Shown: positions 26,245 through 35,213 of the stretch, piece by piece
Layout of the letters: each line of letters starts with the position of its first letter
Position numbering within the stretch: position 1 is the stretch's first letter
DNA from: JBCCCJ01 sp039029315
GTDB taxonomy: Bacteria > Bacteroidota > Bacteroidia > J057
Length of the DNA: 64,000 nt
Direction of reading: 5' to 3'
Assembly (NCBI GenBank): GCA_039029315.1
Contig: JBCCGK010000016.1
Location: 89,933-153,932, forward strand
Position numbers and translations under genes: made by a program
The notes under the pieces: model-generated
The model's database searches: none
Seen by the model: only the letters and a program-made list of their open reading frames with translations
Told to the model about the DNA's origin: nothing

Positions 26245-28626
26245 TTAAAATTCTATTCGGTAATTAAATACTGGGAATAATCCGGTCTGATAATATTTTT
26301 CAAGGTTTTGGGTTTCTGAATCGTAATATTGGCCGAAGACGTTCAGGTGATTGGTAACGTTCTGAACATCGATCATGATAGAGTGCGTACTCTTTTTGAA
26401 GTTCATTTTGTAGCTCACCCCCAGGTCAAATCGCACATACTCTCCGGCTCTGGCTGCAAACATCTGATCAGGAATGATGACGCTATATCCCATTTCTCGA
26501 GATTTTTCAAGATCCAGTGGGGTGTATCGATTTCCACCAGATGTCAAGAACTTTCCATTGATCCCGATGATATTGGCTTTCTTTTTCCCGACTTTAAATT
26601 CTTTTCCGGCGAGTAAATTGAGCTGATAATTGGAATTGAAAGCGGTATTGTATTCGACGCCATCCTTGGGTGTATATTTGGATTCGAACAAAGAACCTGT
26701 GATGAGGAAGTAGTATTGGTCAGAAAAAAACTTCTCAACTGTCAGGTCGACACCATAGTTTCGTCCGGTTCCTTCACTCACTGCCTTCCCTGCGCCAATC
26801 ACGGCCCAGATATCGACCTCATTGATCAGAGAGTTTCTGCTATTGAGCTGGTCCTGAATAGGAATATCATAGAGATGTTGATAATATACTTCTGTTTTCA
26901 GGCGAAGATTCTCCGTAAAGCGATGGTCATAGCCAATTACGGCCTGAGCTGATTTGGTTAGCTCCAGATGATCATTGGGAATAATCTTGGTCCCATCTTG
27001 AAGGGTCCCTTCGAATAAGTAGGTCGCCAGGTGCTCCATGCGGCTGTGCAAGCCTACAGCACCGCTGAGAGACTGAGTATCAGAGAACTGCCACTTCAGT
27101 GCAAGTCTGGGTTCGAGGGAGAACTCATCATTCAACATCAGATGTGAATAATGAACACCGCTGTTGAGGGTCCATTGATCCCTGATTCGATATTTCCACT
27201 GGGCATAAGCTTGAAGGAATTGGGTCGATCCACTATTGTCCAGATAGGTTTTCAGAGCATCAGCTTCCTCCTCAAACTCGCTCCAGCTGAAATTGAATCC
27301 CATGTGACTCCCAATCAATCCTGCCCTGAATGTATGGCGTGCATTGAATTTGTGGTTGTACATGGTGCTCATTCTAAGGGACTGAAAGCCATAGGTCGTT
27401 TTGTCATCAATATGTTGCTTGTATTGTTTGTCCAGCCAATAGTCTTCTTCTTCGTAGCCGTCATCCGAGGCAGAAATGATGGTATGGAGATAGCTTTTGT
27501 CTGAGAGCAAAATCCGGTGTGTCAAACCGATGGTTCCCATGCGTTGACGTTCGTAGAATCCCCAGTTTCCAAATTCTCCTCCCCAAGTGGTTGAATCATT
27601 TTCTGGATGGAAACTCGCCTCGTTTTTTCCTCCTAATCCGAATAAGGAGAAGGTACCGGCTGACTTGGTTGGAACCTTGATCTTGAATGAGAGATCCTGA
27701 TAGACAGGCAATACATCTCCAACGGGGTTGAGACCGACTGCACTGAGTGCTGCCAAGGTAGAATAGCGATAGTTCACCAGATAGGAAGCGCGGCTATTTT
27801 TGTGAAAATAGCCTTCCGCAGAAGCTTCAATTCCCAAGGCACCGATCATCAGGGAATACTCTCGTTTTTCGTTATTGCCAGCCCGCATTTTCAGGTCGAA
27901 TACTCCCGAGAGGGCGTTGCCATATTCCGTGGGGAAAGCACCTGTGTAGAAATCAGAATTGGCCAGGGTACTGCTACTGAGCATACTGATGGCTCCTCCA
28001 GAGCTTCCAAGCCCTCCAAAGTGGTTGGGATTGGGGATTTCGACGCCTTCCAATCGCCAGAGGATTCCACGAGGAGAATTGCCTCGGATCACGATTTCAT
28101 TGAATAGATCGGAAGTTCCTCCCCCAATAGATACGCCTGCATAGGCCTGGGCCATCCGAGCGGGATCAAAGAGACTGGAGGCATATCTGCTGGTCTCTTC
28201 CACGGTAAATGACCGGGCAGAGACGGTCGCCATCTCGTTAGAGGAGGCGGCTTTGTCTTGCCCGGCAGTGATCACGACTTCTTCCAGATTTCTGGTAGAC
28301 TCGGCAAGTTCAATATTCAGGATCAATTCTTTCCCTGAAGTCACAAGTACCTCTCGCAGGCTGTTGGCTTCATAGCCGAGGTAGCTGATATCGAGGGTGA
28401 TTCTCCCGACCGGGACATCCTTGATACTGAAATTGCCGAATTCATCTGTGTAAGCCCCTTTGAGTGGATCTGTCCCACGAATGATGATGGTAGCTCCCAC
28501 CAGAGGGGTCTGTGCGTCGCGGTCCAATACGGTCCCACGAATGTGTTGAGTCAAGGTGTTTGTTTGTGCCTGGACCGTCGCAAGAAGCAATGCGAATGCT
28601 GTCCAAAGCTGGATGACTTTGTTCAT
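26245..28626 (-). CDS. TonB-dependent receptor with carboxypeptidase-regulatory-like domain
   Basis: 793 residues. Signal peptide to about 20 (VQAQ). Residues 28-115 are a CarboxypepD_reg-like domain (GTVLDRDAQTPLVGATIIIR, GAYTDEFGNFSIKDVPVG), ending with the plug start STRNLEEVVITAGQD. The plug continues to about 240 (IVIRGNSPRGILWRLEGVEI). The remainder is a 22-strand beta-barrel ending in F (VFNYRIEF), as expected for outer-membrane insertion. It is shorter than SusC-type receptors and has no SusD partner, so an iron complex, peptide or small molecule is likelier than a polysaccharide; I cannot name the ligand. It is in the middle of an operon: a surface-repeat protein 120 bp upstream and a GIN lipoprotein 17 bp downstream. 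Confidence 0.9.
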   Translation of the reverse strand: MNKVIQLWTAFALLLATVQAQTNTLTQHIRGTVLDRDAQTPLVGATIIIRGTDPLKGAYTDEFGNFSIKDVPVGRITLDISYLGYEANSLREVLVTSGKELILNIELAESTRNLEEVVITAGQDKAASSNEMATVSARSFTVEETSRYASSLFDPARMAQAYAGVSIGGGTSDLFNEIVIRGNSPRGILWRLEGVEIPNPNHFGGLGSSGGAISMLSSSTLANSDFYTGAFPTEYGNALSGVFDLKMRAGNNEKREYSLMIGALGIEASAEGYFHKNSRASYLVNYRYSTLAALSAVGLNPVGDVLPVYQDLSFKIKVPTKSAGTFSLFGLGGKNEASFHPENDSTTWGGEFGNWGFYERQRMGTIGLTHRILLSDKSYLHTIISASDDGYEEEDYWLDKQYKQHIDDKTTYGFQSLRMSTMYNHKFNARHTFRAGLIGSHMGFNFSWSEFEEEADALKTYLDNSGSTQFLQAYAQWKYRIRDQWTLNSGVHYSHLMLNDEFSLEPRLALKWQFSDTQSLSGAVGLHSRMEHLATYLFEGTLQDGTKIIPNDHLELTKSAQAVIGYDHRFTENLRLKTEVYYQHLYDIPIQDQLNSRNSLINEVDIWAVIGAGKAVSEGTGRNYGVDLTVEKFFSDQYYFLITGSLFESKYTPKDGVEYNTAFNSNYQLNLLAGKEFKVGKKKANIIGINGKFLTSGGNRYTPLDLEKSREMGYSVIIPDQMFAARAGEYVRFDLGVSYKMNFKKSTHSIMIDVQNVTNHLNVFGQYYDSETQNLEKYYQTGLFPVFNYRIEF

Positions 28627-28746
28627 GAGTATGTGTGTTGCTGTTGTAAAAGAGGCTGATTGGTAATTCTAGCTTCCAGCCGGAGAAAAATCCATAGTCT
28701 GTGAATGAAAGAGGATAAGATTCATGCTGCCAGCCGGAAGCAAGTC

Positions 28747-29928
28747 TTACAAGCGAATTCCGGCCTGCACACCAGGATAGATTTGTACTGTGGTGTTGTT
28801 ATAGGTTTCATTGAAGAAGGTCCAGGGTGCAATGGTGTTTTCGCGATTGTTGGAGATCAATACATTGGCTGCTACTCCTCCATAGACTGCCAATCGCTTG
28901 GCGAGGTGCAAAGAGACATTTAAGCTAAGTCGATTGAGTTGGTTGAGGTCGTCCCACGAAAATCCATTTCGGAACAATTGGTAGGAGACTGCATCTATAT
29001 TGTAAGCAATGCGCTTTCCATGTCGGAATTTGGTACCGATCCCGTAGCCGACAGCCAAAGTAGAAGGACCATTCTCTACACGCGCCCCGGCTGAAAAAAT
29101 ATTATAGAATCGAGGCACACCAATTTTGAGGCTGGCTACTCCTGTAAGACTTTCTGTTGCCCCTCCTTCTACGCGAAAATATCCATCCTTGACAATGCTG
29201 AGCAGGCCTATGGGCACTCCATTATCTACTGATTCGGCAATATTGATGATCCCGATTTGATATCCATGCATGCGTCTGGCCACATTCATGAATCCAGAAG
29301 CCTGAAGACCATAAAAATCTCCGGTGGCGACATTGAGGAATCCTGCAAATTGCGCCCCTTTGCTGCCAGATTCTCCGGCAAGCTGATGTGGATTAGCAGC
29401 AAATACCCATTCATCCTCTTCTTGTTCTTTCGACCTTGAACCCGCAAAATTCACAGCTCCTGCTGCCTGGATTCCTCTCAGATTGCCTGCAGATACATTC
29501 ATCAATCCTGCAAATTGGCTGCCGAGGGTGCGCTCTCCTGCAATATTCAAGGCTCCTGCTGCCTGAATGCCTTTGATCCGATCTCCTCCCACATTCATCA
29601 ATCCTGCAAACTGGCCTCCACTTGTGCGCCCTCCCACGACATTGAAGACACCAGCGAATTGGACACCGTAGGCATGGGATCGCAGAATATTGAACATCCC
29701 GCCAAATTCCATCCCCTTCAATCCTCCGTTGTAGCCACCAATCATATTGAAAGACATGACATTGGAGACTCGTCCTGACCGGAATCCATTGGTTCCCAAA
29801 AATGGGATCAGGCTGATCTGGAACGGGCGGTTGATCATCACATAGTCTTGATCGGCATCATGATTTCGCTGTCCGTGGGAGCAAAGACCCAAGAGGAGAA
29901 GTACGCTTAGCAGGATGGTCGGTTTCAT
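28747..29928 (-). CDS. Surface-repeat protein (LA_2272-type repeats)
   Basis: 393 residues. Signal peptide ending CSHGQ. Residues about 60-245 are repeats of 21-23 residues, QFAG(L/V/F)(M/F)NV-x-x-G-x-x-x-G-I-Q-A-A-G-A-x-N, for example GVQFAGVFNVVGGRTSGGQF and KGIQAAGALNIAGERTLGSQ. This is the pattern of the LA_2272-type surface repeats known from Leptospira and Bacteroidota. The C-terminal 140 residues look like an outer-membrane beta-barrel or beta-sandwich (LKIGVPRFYNIFSAGARV). First gene of the operon with the TonB receptor and the GIN lipoprotein; a 120-bp gap to the receptor leaves room for a second promoter. Function unknown. Confidence 0.75.
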   Translation of the reverse strand: MKPTILLSVLLLLGLCSHGQRNHDADQDYVMINRPFQISLIPFLGTNGFRSGRVSNVMSFNMIGGYNGGLKGMEFGGMFNILRSHAYGVQFAGVFNVVGGRTSGGQFAGLMNVGGDRIKGIQAAGALNIAGERTLGSQFAGLMNVSAGNLRGIQAAGAVNFAGSRSKEQEEDEWVFAANPHQLAGESGSKGAQFAGFLNVATGDFYGLQASGFMNVARRMHGYQIGIINIAESVDNGVPIGLLSIVKDGYFRVEGGATESLTGVASLKIGVPRFYNIFSAGARVENGPSTLAVGYGIGTKFRHGKRIAYNIDAVSYQLFRNGFSWDDLNQLNRLSLNVSLHLAKRLAVYGGVAANVLISNNRENTIAPWTFFNETYNNTTVQIYPGVQAGIRL

Positions 29929-30156
29929 AGGGATAAAAAATTGTTTGTTGTAAAAGGACCGAATACTGTTGTGTTCATTCTCAGGACAATTCAGACATTT
30001 TTTTTCCCTTACTCCAATTTCTATTTTTTTTCAAAAAAGTTTTTTTCTCTCTGTTTCCTCTTCCCAAATTTTCGAATCACCAGAAAAAAAACCAGCCCTA
30101 ACTCTCTGATTATCTGCAATATTTGGACCTTTTCTCCAGACAATGGTCTTCTATAT

Positions 30157-30717
30157 ATGGCAACACAACTCGATTATCAATTATCTCTAAAAAACAGGAA
30201 AATTTCTTTCACCCAGGGAAAAGGGGATAGAATATTCACCTATTTTATCCAATGGTCTCAGCTGATGATCGCGGGATCGATTTCTTATTTTCTTCTATCC
30301 GAAGGCCTGCAACAGTCTTCTTCGATGAATCCTCACCAAGGCAGTATGCTGATCCTGACTTTGATCTGGTCTGGCTTGATTTTCATGTACATTCGTCGCG
30401 CCCAAATCAGTCGGTTCAGGATACTTTGTGGAACATCCCAACAAGAAAATCGCCACAAGGTGTTGCGTATTCTACAACAGTTAGGATGGGAAGTACAGGA
30501 TCAATCCGAGGAATATATTGTTGCATACACAGAGCAGAATCGTCTCCATTGGGGTCGGCAATTCTCAGTCCTGTTTGAAGAACAACGAATCCTCTTTAAC
30601 TGCATCACTTTAGAGCGGGACAATCGTCCAAATCCCTTTTTTCCGATCCAGGACCAACTGGCGTATCGAGATTTTCTATCCTTGTGGCACAAAATGAAAG
30701 AACAAGCCGACAGATAA
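30157..30717 (+). CDS. Small two-helix membrane protein, unknown
   Basis: 186 residues from ATG 30157 (MATQLDYQLSLKNRKISFTQ). The open frame begins at 29941, but its first 72 codons are an unlikely Phe/Lys-rich string in A/T-rich DNA. Two transmembrane helices: 43-60 (LMIAGSISYFLLSEGLQQ) and about 69-86 (SMLILTLIWSGLIFMYIR). The cytoplasmic C-terminal 90 residues hold VLRILQQLGWEVQDQSEEYI, VAYTEQNRLHWGRQFSVLFE and NCITLERDNRPNPFFPIQDQ, a compact alpha/beta unit that I have seen in hypothetical Bacteroidota proteins but cannot name. Divergent from the surface-repeat gene; about 260 bp before a GNAT gene. Confidence 0.6.
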   Translation: MATQLDYQLSLKNRKISFTQGKGDRIFTYFIQWSQLMIAGSISYFLLSEGLQQSSSMNPHQGSMLILTLIWSGLIFMYIRRAQISRFRILCGTSQQENRHKVLRILQQLGWEVQDQSEEYIVAYTEQNRLHWGRQFSVLFEEQRILFNCITLERDNRPNPFFPIQDQLAYRDFLSLWHKMKEQADR

Positions 30718-30973
30718 GGTCTCTCACTTCTGACATTGGACGCATCTCTTCTCCTATACATATTTCGCCATCTCCCTTTCCATGGCACACAAGATTGCGT
30801 ATCGCATTTCACTTCGAAGCAACAAAATGGTAGAGGATCTGCCCAAGTCTACAGCAGGGAATGGATATTTGTCAATTGCAGAACTTTAGGCAAATTTGGG
30901 CTATCGAGTCCGTTTCACTCCCTGCATGATCGGAAGATGTGCAAGACTTTTCTCAATCAGTGGCTACACACTT

Positions 30974-31429
30974 ATGAATCAAGCTCAGATCAGACCCTAT
31001 ACTATCGAGGATCGATTGCCTCTGTTAGAGGTGTTTTGGCAAAATGTACCAACCTTTTTTGATCCTTCAGAAATCGCAGACCTTGAAGCTTACCTGGATC
31101 AGAAGCCACTCACTTATTTTGTCCTTGTTGATCAGGAGTTACGTCTGGGGGGTGCAGGCCTGCGACTGTCGAATGAAGGAAAAACGGGCCACATCACCTG
31201 GATTTTTTTTCATCCTGCCTGTCAGGGAAAAGGCTTTGGCAGCAAACTGCTCCATCATTGTTTGGCCCGCCTGGCTGAATACGAAGAGGTGACGAGGATA
31301 GAACTGACAACCTCTCAATTGGCTTATCAATTCTTTGAGAAGTTCGGTTTTGAGGTAGTGGAAACCCAGAAAGACTTTTGGGGCAAGGGCCTGGATTTGT
31401 ATCGAATGGTGAAGGAAAAGCAAGGATAA
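30974..31429 (+). CDS. GNAT-family N-acetyltransferase
   Basis: 151 residues from ATG 30974 (MNQAQIRPYTIEDRLPLLEV); a longer frame from a TTG at 30896 is possible but adds no GNAT sequence. The acetyl-CoA-binding motif A is intact: ITWIFFHPACQGKGFGSKLL (Q/R-x-x-G-x-G/A as QGKGFG). Motif B is at about 125-140 (LAYQFFEKFGFEVVE). The start IRPYTIEDRLPLLEVFWQNV is typical. It transfers an acetyl group to an amine; substrate not predictable. No operon partner: about 150 bp on either side. A 35-codon frame just upstream (30782-30889) ends in TAG in the same frame and is discussed among the rejected items. Confidence 0.85.
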   Translation: MNQAQIRPYTIEDRLPLLEVFWQNVPTFFDPSEIADLEAYLDQKPLTYFVLVDQELRLGGAGLRLSNEGKTGHITWIFFHPACQGKGFGSKLLHHCLARLAEYEEVTRIELTTSQLAYQFFEKFGFEVVETQKDFWGKGLDLYRMVKEKQG

Positions 31430-31578
31430 GGCGAGAAAGGTCATTTCATTCGTTGATGTCTTTTAGCACTTTATTGAGGCAATCGATCATTCCATTGATT
31501 TTGTTTTTATCCTGCAACCTTCTGCAATAGGTTTGGGGAGTAAGATTACTTTACCCAATTCTCCAAATTCTATTACAA

Positions 31579-32619
31579 ATGAAAATTTTATTGCCTTGCC
31601 TTTTGCTTACGTTTGTCCTGATCAGCGCTTGTGACAATGAAGAGGTCTGTGTCGAAACACTTTGGTATGAAGATGCCGACAATGATGGTCTTGGAAATCC
31701 CAACAATAGCCTTTCAGCATGTGAACAACCAGATGGATTTGTCGCCAACAATACGGATACAGATGATACATCTGGCAGTTCTGCTTCGCTCGCTTCCTAC
31801 GGGGATGCCCTCCTTGATCAGGTAGCAAATGGAGATGGGAATGGCATAGATGGAGCCTTCAGAAATAGCGGGATTGTCATAGACGAAGCGGCAAATACCT
31901 ATTTTGCTGTCAACGGCATTCATCCCGTCAACTCTGGAGACTATACCTCTTATTACCCCAAGTCCATCGTAGAAGCCTCTCTGGAAACAGATGAAATTGT
32001 AAACGTTTGGTCCTTTGACAATAGCACCCTTGGACGCCATGTGGATATGGAAGCCTTGAGTTTTGCCGAAGGGACAGATTATCTGTACATCGGAGATGAA
32101 TACAATTATATCTATGAACTGGATCGGGCGACAGGGGAAGTCAGAAGAGAATGGAATCTGGCAGACATTGGCATTTCTACAAGTGCTGACCGGGGCGTGG
32201 AAGCCTTGACCTATATGAATGGCTACTTTTATGCAGGGATTCAGGAAGAACGCAAAATCTTCCAGCTGGATCTACATCTCGATGCCACTGATCCCAATGA
32301 TGAAGATTATCAAACTGTAGAAGCCCTTTCCTCTTTTGATGTGAGCAATTCTCCCAGTGGACTCTTTGCGGCAGCTGATGGCAATCTGTATCTGGTCGCC
32401 TTTGGAGGCGGAAATGTCAATCAAAACATTTCAAAGTATGGGACAGATGGCAGCTTGCTTTGCACGATCACCATCGGGAATGAAGTTGACATTCAACAGG
32501 CTGACGGAATCTTCATTGACAGCAATCAGGAATATGTTTACATCGCTGATTCACAGGGTCTATCCAATGGATTGAGCGCGGTCTACCGAATTCCCTGGGC
32601 TACGTTGGATTGTCAGTAA
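31579..32619 (+). CDS. Lipoprotein: Asp-rich N-terminal cassette plus beta-propeller
   Basis: 346 residues. Lipobox ISAC (Cys18). Residues 23-65 are a Cys/Asp-rich cassette (CVETLWYEDADNDGLGNPNN, then SACEQPDGF) that resembles one calcium-binding thrombospondin type 3-like unit; the same cassette opens the next gene. Residues about 85-345 are a beta-propeller of the SdiA-regulated/esterase-like kind: VDMEALSFAEGTDYLYIGDE, RGVEALTYMNGYFYAGIQEE, ADGIFIDSNQEYVYIADSQG. Located at the outer membrane, probably. It precedes the YHYH lipoprotein by 93 bp on the same strand, and both likely belong to one regulatory unit. Enzymatic function not evident; the fold is common to binding proteins and to phytase/phosphodiesterase-like enzymes. 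Confidence 0.75.
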   Translation: MKILLPCLLLTFVLISACDNEEVCVETLWYEDADNDGLGNPNNSLSACEQPDGFVANNTDTDDTSGSSASLASYGDALLDQVANGDGNGIDGAFRNSGIVIDEAANTYFAVNGIHPVNSGDYTSYYPKSIVEASLETDEIVNVWSFDNSTLGRHVDMEALSFAEGTDYLYIGDEYNYIYELDRATGEVRREWNLADIGISTSADRGVEALTYMNGYFYAGIQEERKIFQLDLHLDATDPNDEDYQTVEALSSFDVSNSPSGLFAAADGNLYLVAFGGGNVNQNISKYGTDGSLLCTITIGNEVDIQQADGIFIDSNQEYVYIADSQGLSNGLSAVYRIPWATLDCQ

Positions 32620-32712
32620 TCCCAACTCAGACAAACAATTTTCTGCAAGCGTCCAGCTTGTGTCACACATCAAAGCGGCTAGCTGTTAACATGTATCATT
32701 CAAAAAATCAAC

Positions 32713-33597
32713 ATGAAAATTTCAAAATTTTCTTTCTTATTTCTGTTGGGGGCCTTGATTGTATTCCCCTCTTGCAGGAATGGAGACTGTGTGGAAACCC
32801 TTTGGTACGAAGATTCTGATGGAGATGGGCTAGGAAATCCCAATGTGAGTCAGTCTGCCTGCGAGCAACCAACAGGCTTTGTTTCTGACAATTCTGATCC
32901 CGATGACAGCGGTAGTATGGCTGAAGCAGGTGCAACTCCCACTGCTGCATTTGATGAATTCGATACGCAAAATGTGACTATTTCATTCAATGGAAATAGC
33001 GTCACGCTCGAAACCAATGGAATTCCCAATCACCCCTCCTATTACTTTGCGACGACCAACTCCTTGTACAATGGGGATGACGAATGTATGACTTCCAGTA
33101 TGCCTACCCCTCACACGATCGATGATGAAACGGTAGGATTTTCGATTACTGTTGATACCAATCCTTCTTTTGCCAGCAGTTCCACAGAAACGGGGCTGGG
33201 AGCCATCGGCATTTGTACGTCGGGCGCTCCGATCTACAATGAACAGGAGGGTAACAACAGATCGCTGGATGAAATGCTGGCGAATACACTGGACTGTGGT
33301 GGTGGGCATGGTGGACCGACAGGCTACCATTATCATGCTGAGGCAAGAAGTTCGGACTTAGGCCTTTCCTTTGATGATGAAAGCCTGGTAGGAATCATGA
33401 TCGATGGCTTTCTCCTGTATGGCAGAAAGTGTAGTGCGTCTGGCAGCTATCCATCAGACCTCGATGCATCTGGCGGCCATACCTCTGAAACCCATCACAG
33501 CAATGGCGAAAGCTTTTACCATTATCATATCATCAATGATTTTTTGGTAGCAGATTATATCGCCCTCTTCTCGGTGGACTTACAAGGAAATATATAA
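32713..33597 (+). CDS. YHYH-domain lipoprotein
   Basis: 294 residues. Lipobox FPSC (Cys21). Residues 25-66 repeat the cassette of the previous gene (CVETLWYEDSDGDGLGNPNV, SACEQPTGF). The remainder is a YHYH domain: YHYHA at about 202-206 (GGPTGYHYHAEARSSD), IMIDGFLLYGRKCSASG, then a second SFYHYHI near 268. The His clusters, with GGGHGG and SGGHTSETHHS, suggest metal binding. YHYH proteins are often found with copper-chaperone-like lipoproteins; here a SCO1-like gene lies 750 bp downstream. Role in metal, probably copper, handling at the outer membrane is inferred, not shown. Confidence 0.85.
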   Translation: MKISKFSFLFLLGALIVFPSCRNGDCVETLWYEDSDGDGLGNPNVSQSACEQPTGFVSDNSDPDDSGSMAEAGATPTAAFDEFDTQNVTISFNGNSVTLETNGIPNHPSYYFATTNSLYNGDDECMTSSMPTPHTIDDETVGFSITVDTNPSFASSSTETGLGAIGICTSGAPIYNEQEGNNRSLDEMLANTLDCGGGHGGPTGYHYHAEARSSDLGLSFDDESLVGIMIDGFLLYGRKCSASGSYPSDLDASGGHTSETHHSNGESFYHYHIINDFLVADYIALFSVDLQGNI

Positions 33598-33621
33598 TCT
33601 TACAGCGAGTCTCATCATGAG

Positions 33622-33686
33622 CACAAAGTCAGACAGGCGCAAAGAAAGAGGCATATGATTTCCTGCCTGGACGACTTTGTGTTTTT
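33622..33686 (+). terminator. Terminator after the YHYH gene
   Basis: CACAAAGTC (33622-33630) pairs with GACTTTGTG (33673-33681), with an inner CAGGC/GCCTG pairing, followed by TTTTTCTC. A long but well paired stem; it separates the YHYH gene from the MORN-like gene. Confidence 0.65.
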
Positions 33687-33743
33687 CTCAAAACAATATC
33701 CCCTATCGATATCCCCTCCTCCCAACCCTCAATAACCAAAGCT

Positions 33744-34373
33744 ATGAGAGCGTCATTCCTTCTTATCTGTGTATTGATACTGAGTTGTCAACAGACTCCT
33801 CCTCATCCAAAGGACCCGATGCAGGCATCTACTCATGTCTCCCTACTCACCTACTCCATTCCCGCTGTTGACATTCCGCTTGATTCCCTGAGTCTTCACA
33901 AATGGGAAGGTGTCTGGAAGGTGAATGGCCAGCCCTATTCTGGCTACGCACTCCAGCTATACCCCAATGGATTGTTAAGGACAAAAACAGGCTTCTTCAA
34001 CGGAAAGAAACAAGGCCCATCCAGGGCATATTTTCCAGACGGGAAATTGCAGCATATCACTCCCTATCACGAAAATCTTGTACATGGAGAAGTAAAAAAT
34101 TGGTCGGGAGTTGAAGGACATCCACTTCTGGCGATTCGAAATTTTCATCTGGGAAAAGCGCATGGCCAACACAAAAAATGGTACAAAAACGGGCAGATAT
34201 TCAAGATCATGAATTATCACATGGGAAAAGAAGAGGGGATGCAACAGGCCTATAACGAAAATGGCTCTCTCTATGCGAACTATGAGGCCAAAAATGGAAG
34301 ATCTTTTGGATTAAAGCGTTCCATGCTTTGCTACGAACTAGATGATGAAAAATTATCTCTCAATGAACAGTAA
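33744..34373 (+). CDS. MORN-like repeat lipoprotein (YwqK type)
   Basis: 209 residues. Lipobox ILSC (Cys15). From about residue 57 it consists of MORN-variant repeats of about 22 residues with the Tyr-x-Asn-Gly core: YSGYALQLYPNGLLRTKTGF, GPSRAYFPDGKLQHITPYHE, HGQHKKWYKNGQIFKIMNYH, GMQQAYNENGSLYANYEAKN. Such proteins are often annotated as YwqK-type antitoxins, but the lipoprotein form here is likely a structural or binding protein of the envelope, and no toxin gene is next to it. Its 3' end overlaps the SCO1-like gene by 11 bp (or 32 bp if that gene starts at its first ATG), so the two are translated together and probably work together. Confidence 0.8.
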   Translation: MRASFLLICVLILSCQQTPPHPKDPMQASTHVSLLTYSIPAVDIPLDSLSLHKWEGVWKVNGQPYSGYALQLYPNGLLRTKTGFFNGKKQGPSRAYFPDGKLQHITPYHENLVHGEVKNWSGVEGHPLLAIRNFHLGKAHGQHKKWYKNGQIFKIMNYHMGKEEGMQQAYNENGSLYANYEAKNGRSFGLKRSMLCYELDDEKLSLNEQ

Positions 34374-35040
34374 AAACAGTATTGTACTCCTGCTTGCTTG
34401 CTTGATGTGTGCAGCCTGCCGACAGGAGGCCAATTCCCCCCATCGGGCCGAAAAGGAAAGTCGGGTTAGTCATCTACCCTATTATAGGGAGGCAAGGTTC
34501 AAGCCGCATTGGATGCTTCCATCTGATCAGGCACTGGATACCTTTCATCGCATTTCTCCTTTTCGATTGACCAATCAAGATGGAGAAAGCGTAACAGAAC
34601 AAACCTTTGACGGAAAGATATATGTAGCTGATTTTTTCTTCACCTTCTGCCCTGGAATTTGTCCCAGAATGACAAAAAACATGGCGATGATCCAGGAAGC
34701 ATTTCTCGATGATGATGATGTCTTGCTCTTGTCTCACTCAGTCACCCCTGGCCATGATTCTGTTCCTGTTTTGAAGGAATATGCAGAGGAGAAAGGCGTT
34801 ATGTCTCACAAGTGGCATCTGGTTACAGGCAGTCAGGAAGATATTTATCAGCTTGGAAGGAAAGACTATTTTGTTGAAGAAGATCTGGGCTTGCAAAAAG
34901 AAGAGGATGAATTCCTGCATACCGAAAATTTTGTATTGGTAGACAAGAGCCAGTATATCAGAGGGATTTATAATGGTCTGAATACCTCTTCTATCCAGCA
35001 ACTCATCGCAGATATCAAAACCTTAAAAAAAGAACAATGA
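34363..35040 (+). CDS. SCO1/SenC-family copper-binding lipoprotein
   Basis: 225 residues from the ATG at 34363, chosen because it gives a compact lipoprotein signal (MNSKNSIVLLLACLMCAAC, Cys19); an ATG at 34342 adds seven residues. Thioredoxin-like fold with the copper-binding CxxxC as FCPGICP (C96, C100) and the distal His at H186 (EFLHTENFVLVD), so all three ligands of the SCO family are present. Other landmarks: RISPFRLTNQDGESVTEQTF and LLSHSVTPGHDSVPVLKEYA. SCO proteins deliver copper to the CuA centre of cytochrome c oxidase or act as redox chaperones. No oxidase gene lies in the window. Overlaps the MORN-like gene; a LytS/LytTR pair follows. Confidence 0.92.
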   Translation: MNSKNSIVLLLACLMCAACRQEANSPHRAEKESRVSHLPYYREARFKPHWMLPSDQALDTFHRISPFRLTNQDGESVTEQTFDGKIYVADFFFTFCPGICPRMTKNMAMIQEAFLDDDDVLLLSHSVTPGHDSVPVLKEYAEEKGVMSHKWHLVTGSQEDIYQLGRKDYFVEEDLGLQKEEDEFLHTENFVLVDKSQYIRGIYNGLNTSSIQQLIADIKTLKKEQ

Positions 35041-35213
35041 TCCTCTCCCCTGTTAAATATTTTGAGGTAAATCCTTCAGAATCAAGCATCAGTTATCCTA
35101 TATTTGTCTGAGAAACTGTTCAAACATGTTTTTTGAGAAGAAAGAGACATATTTGGGAACTTTAACGGTGCCTTTTTCGCTCGAATTCCAAAATGTAAGC
35201 AGTTTCTAAATCA

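Noticed and set aside
30782..30889. 35-codon frame before the GNAT gene, ending in TAG in the same frame, as stop-codon readthrough
   Set aside because: The upstream residues (MAHKIAYRISLRSNKMVEDL) have no GNAT counterpart, and the GNAT fold is complete from 30974. A chance frame or a very small gene is simpler.
33744..34373. YwqK-type protein as an antitoxin of a toxin-antitoxin pair
   Set aside because: It is a lipoprotein, and the adjacent overlapping gene is a SCO1-like protein, not a toxin.
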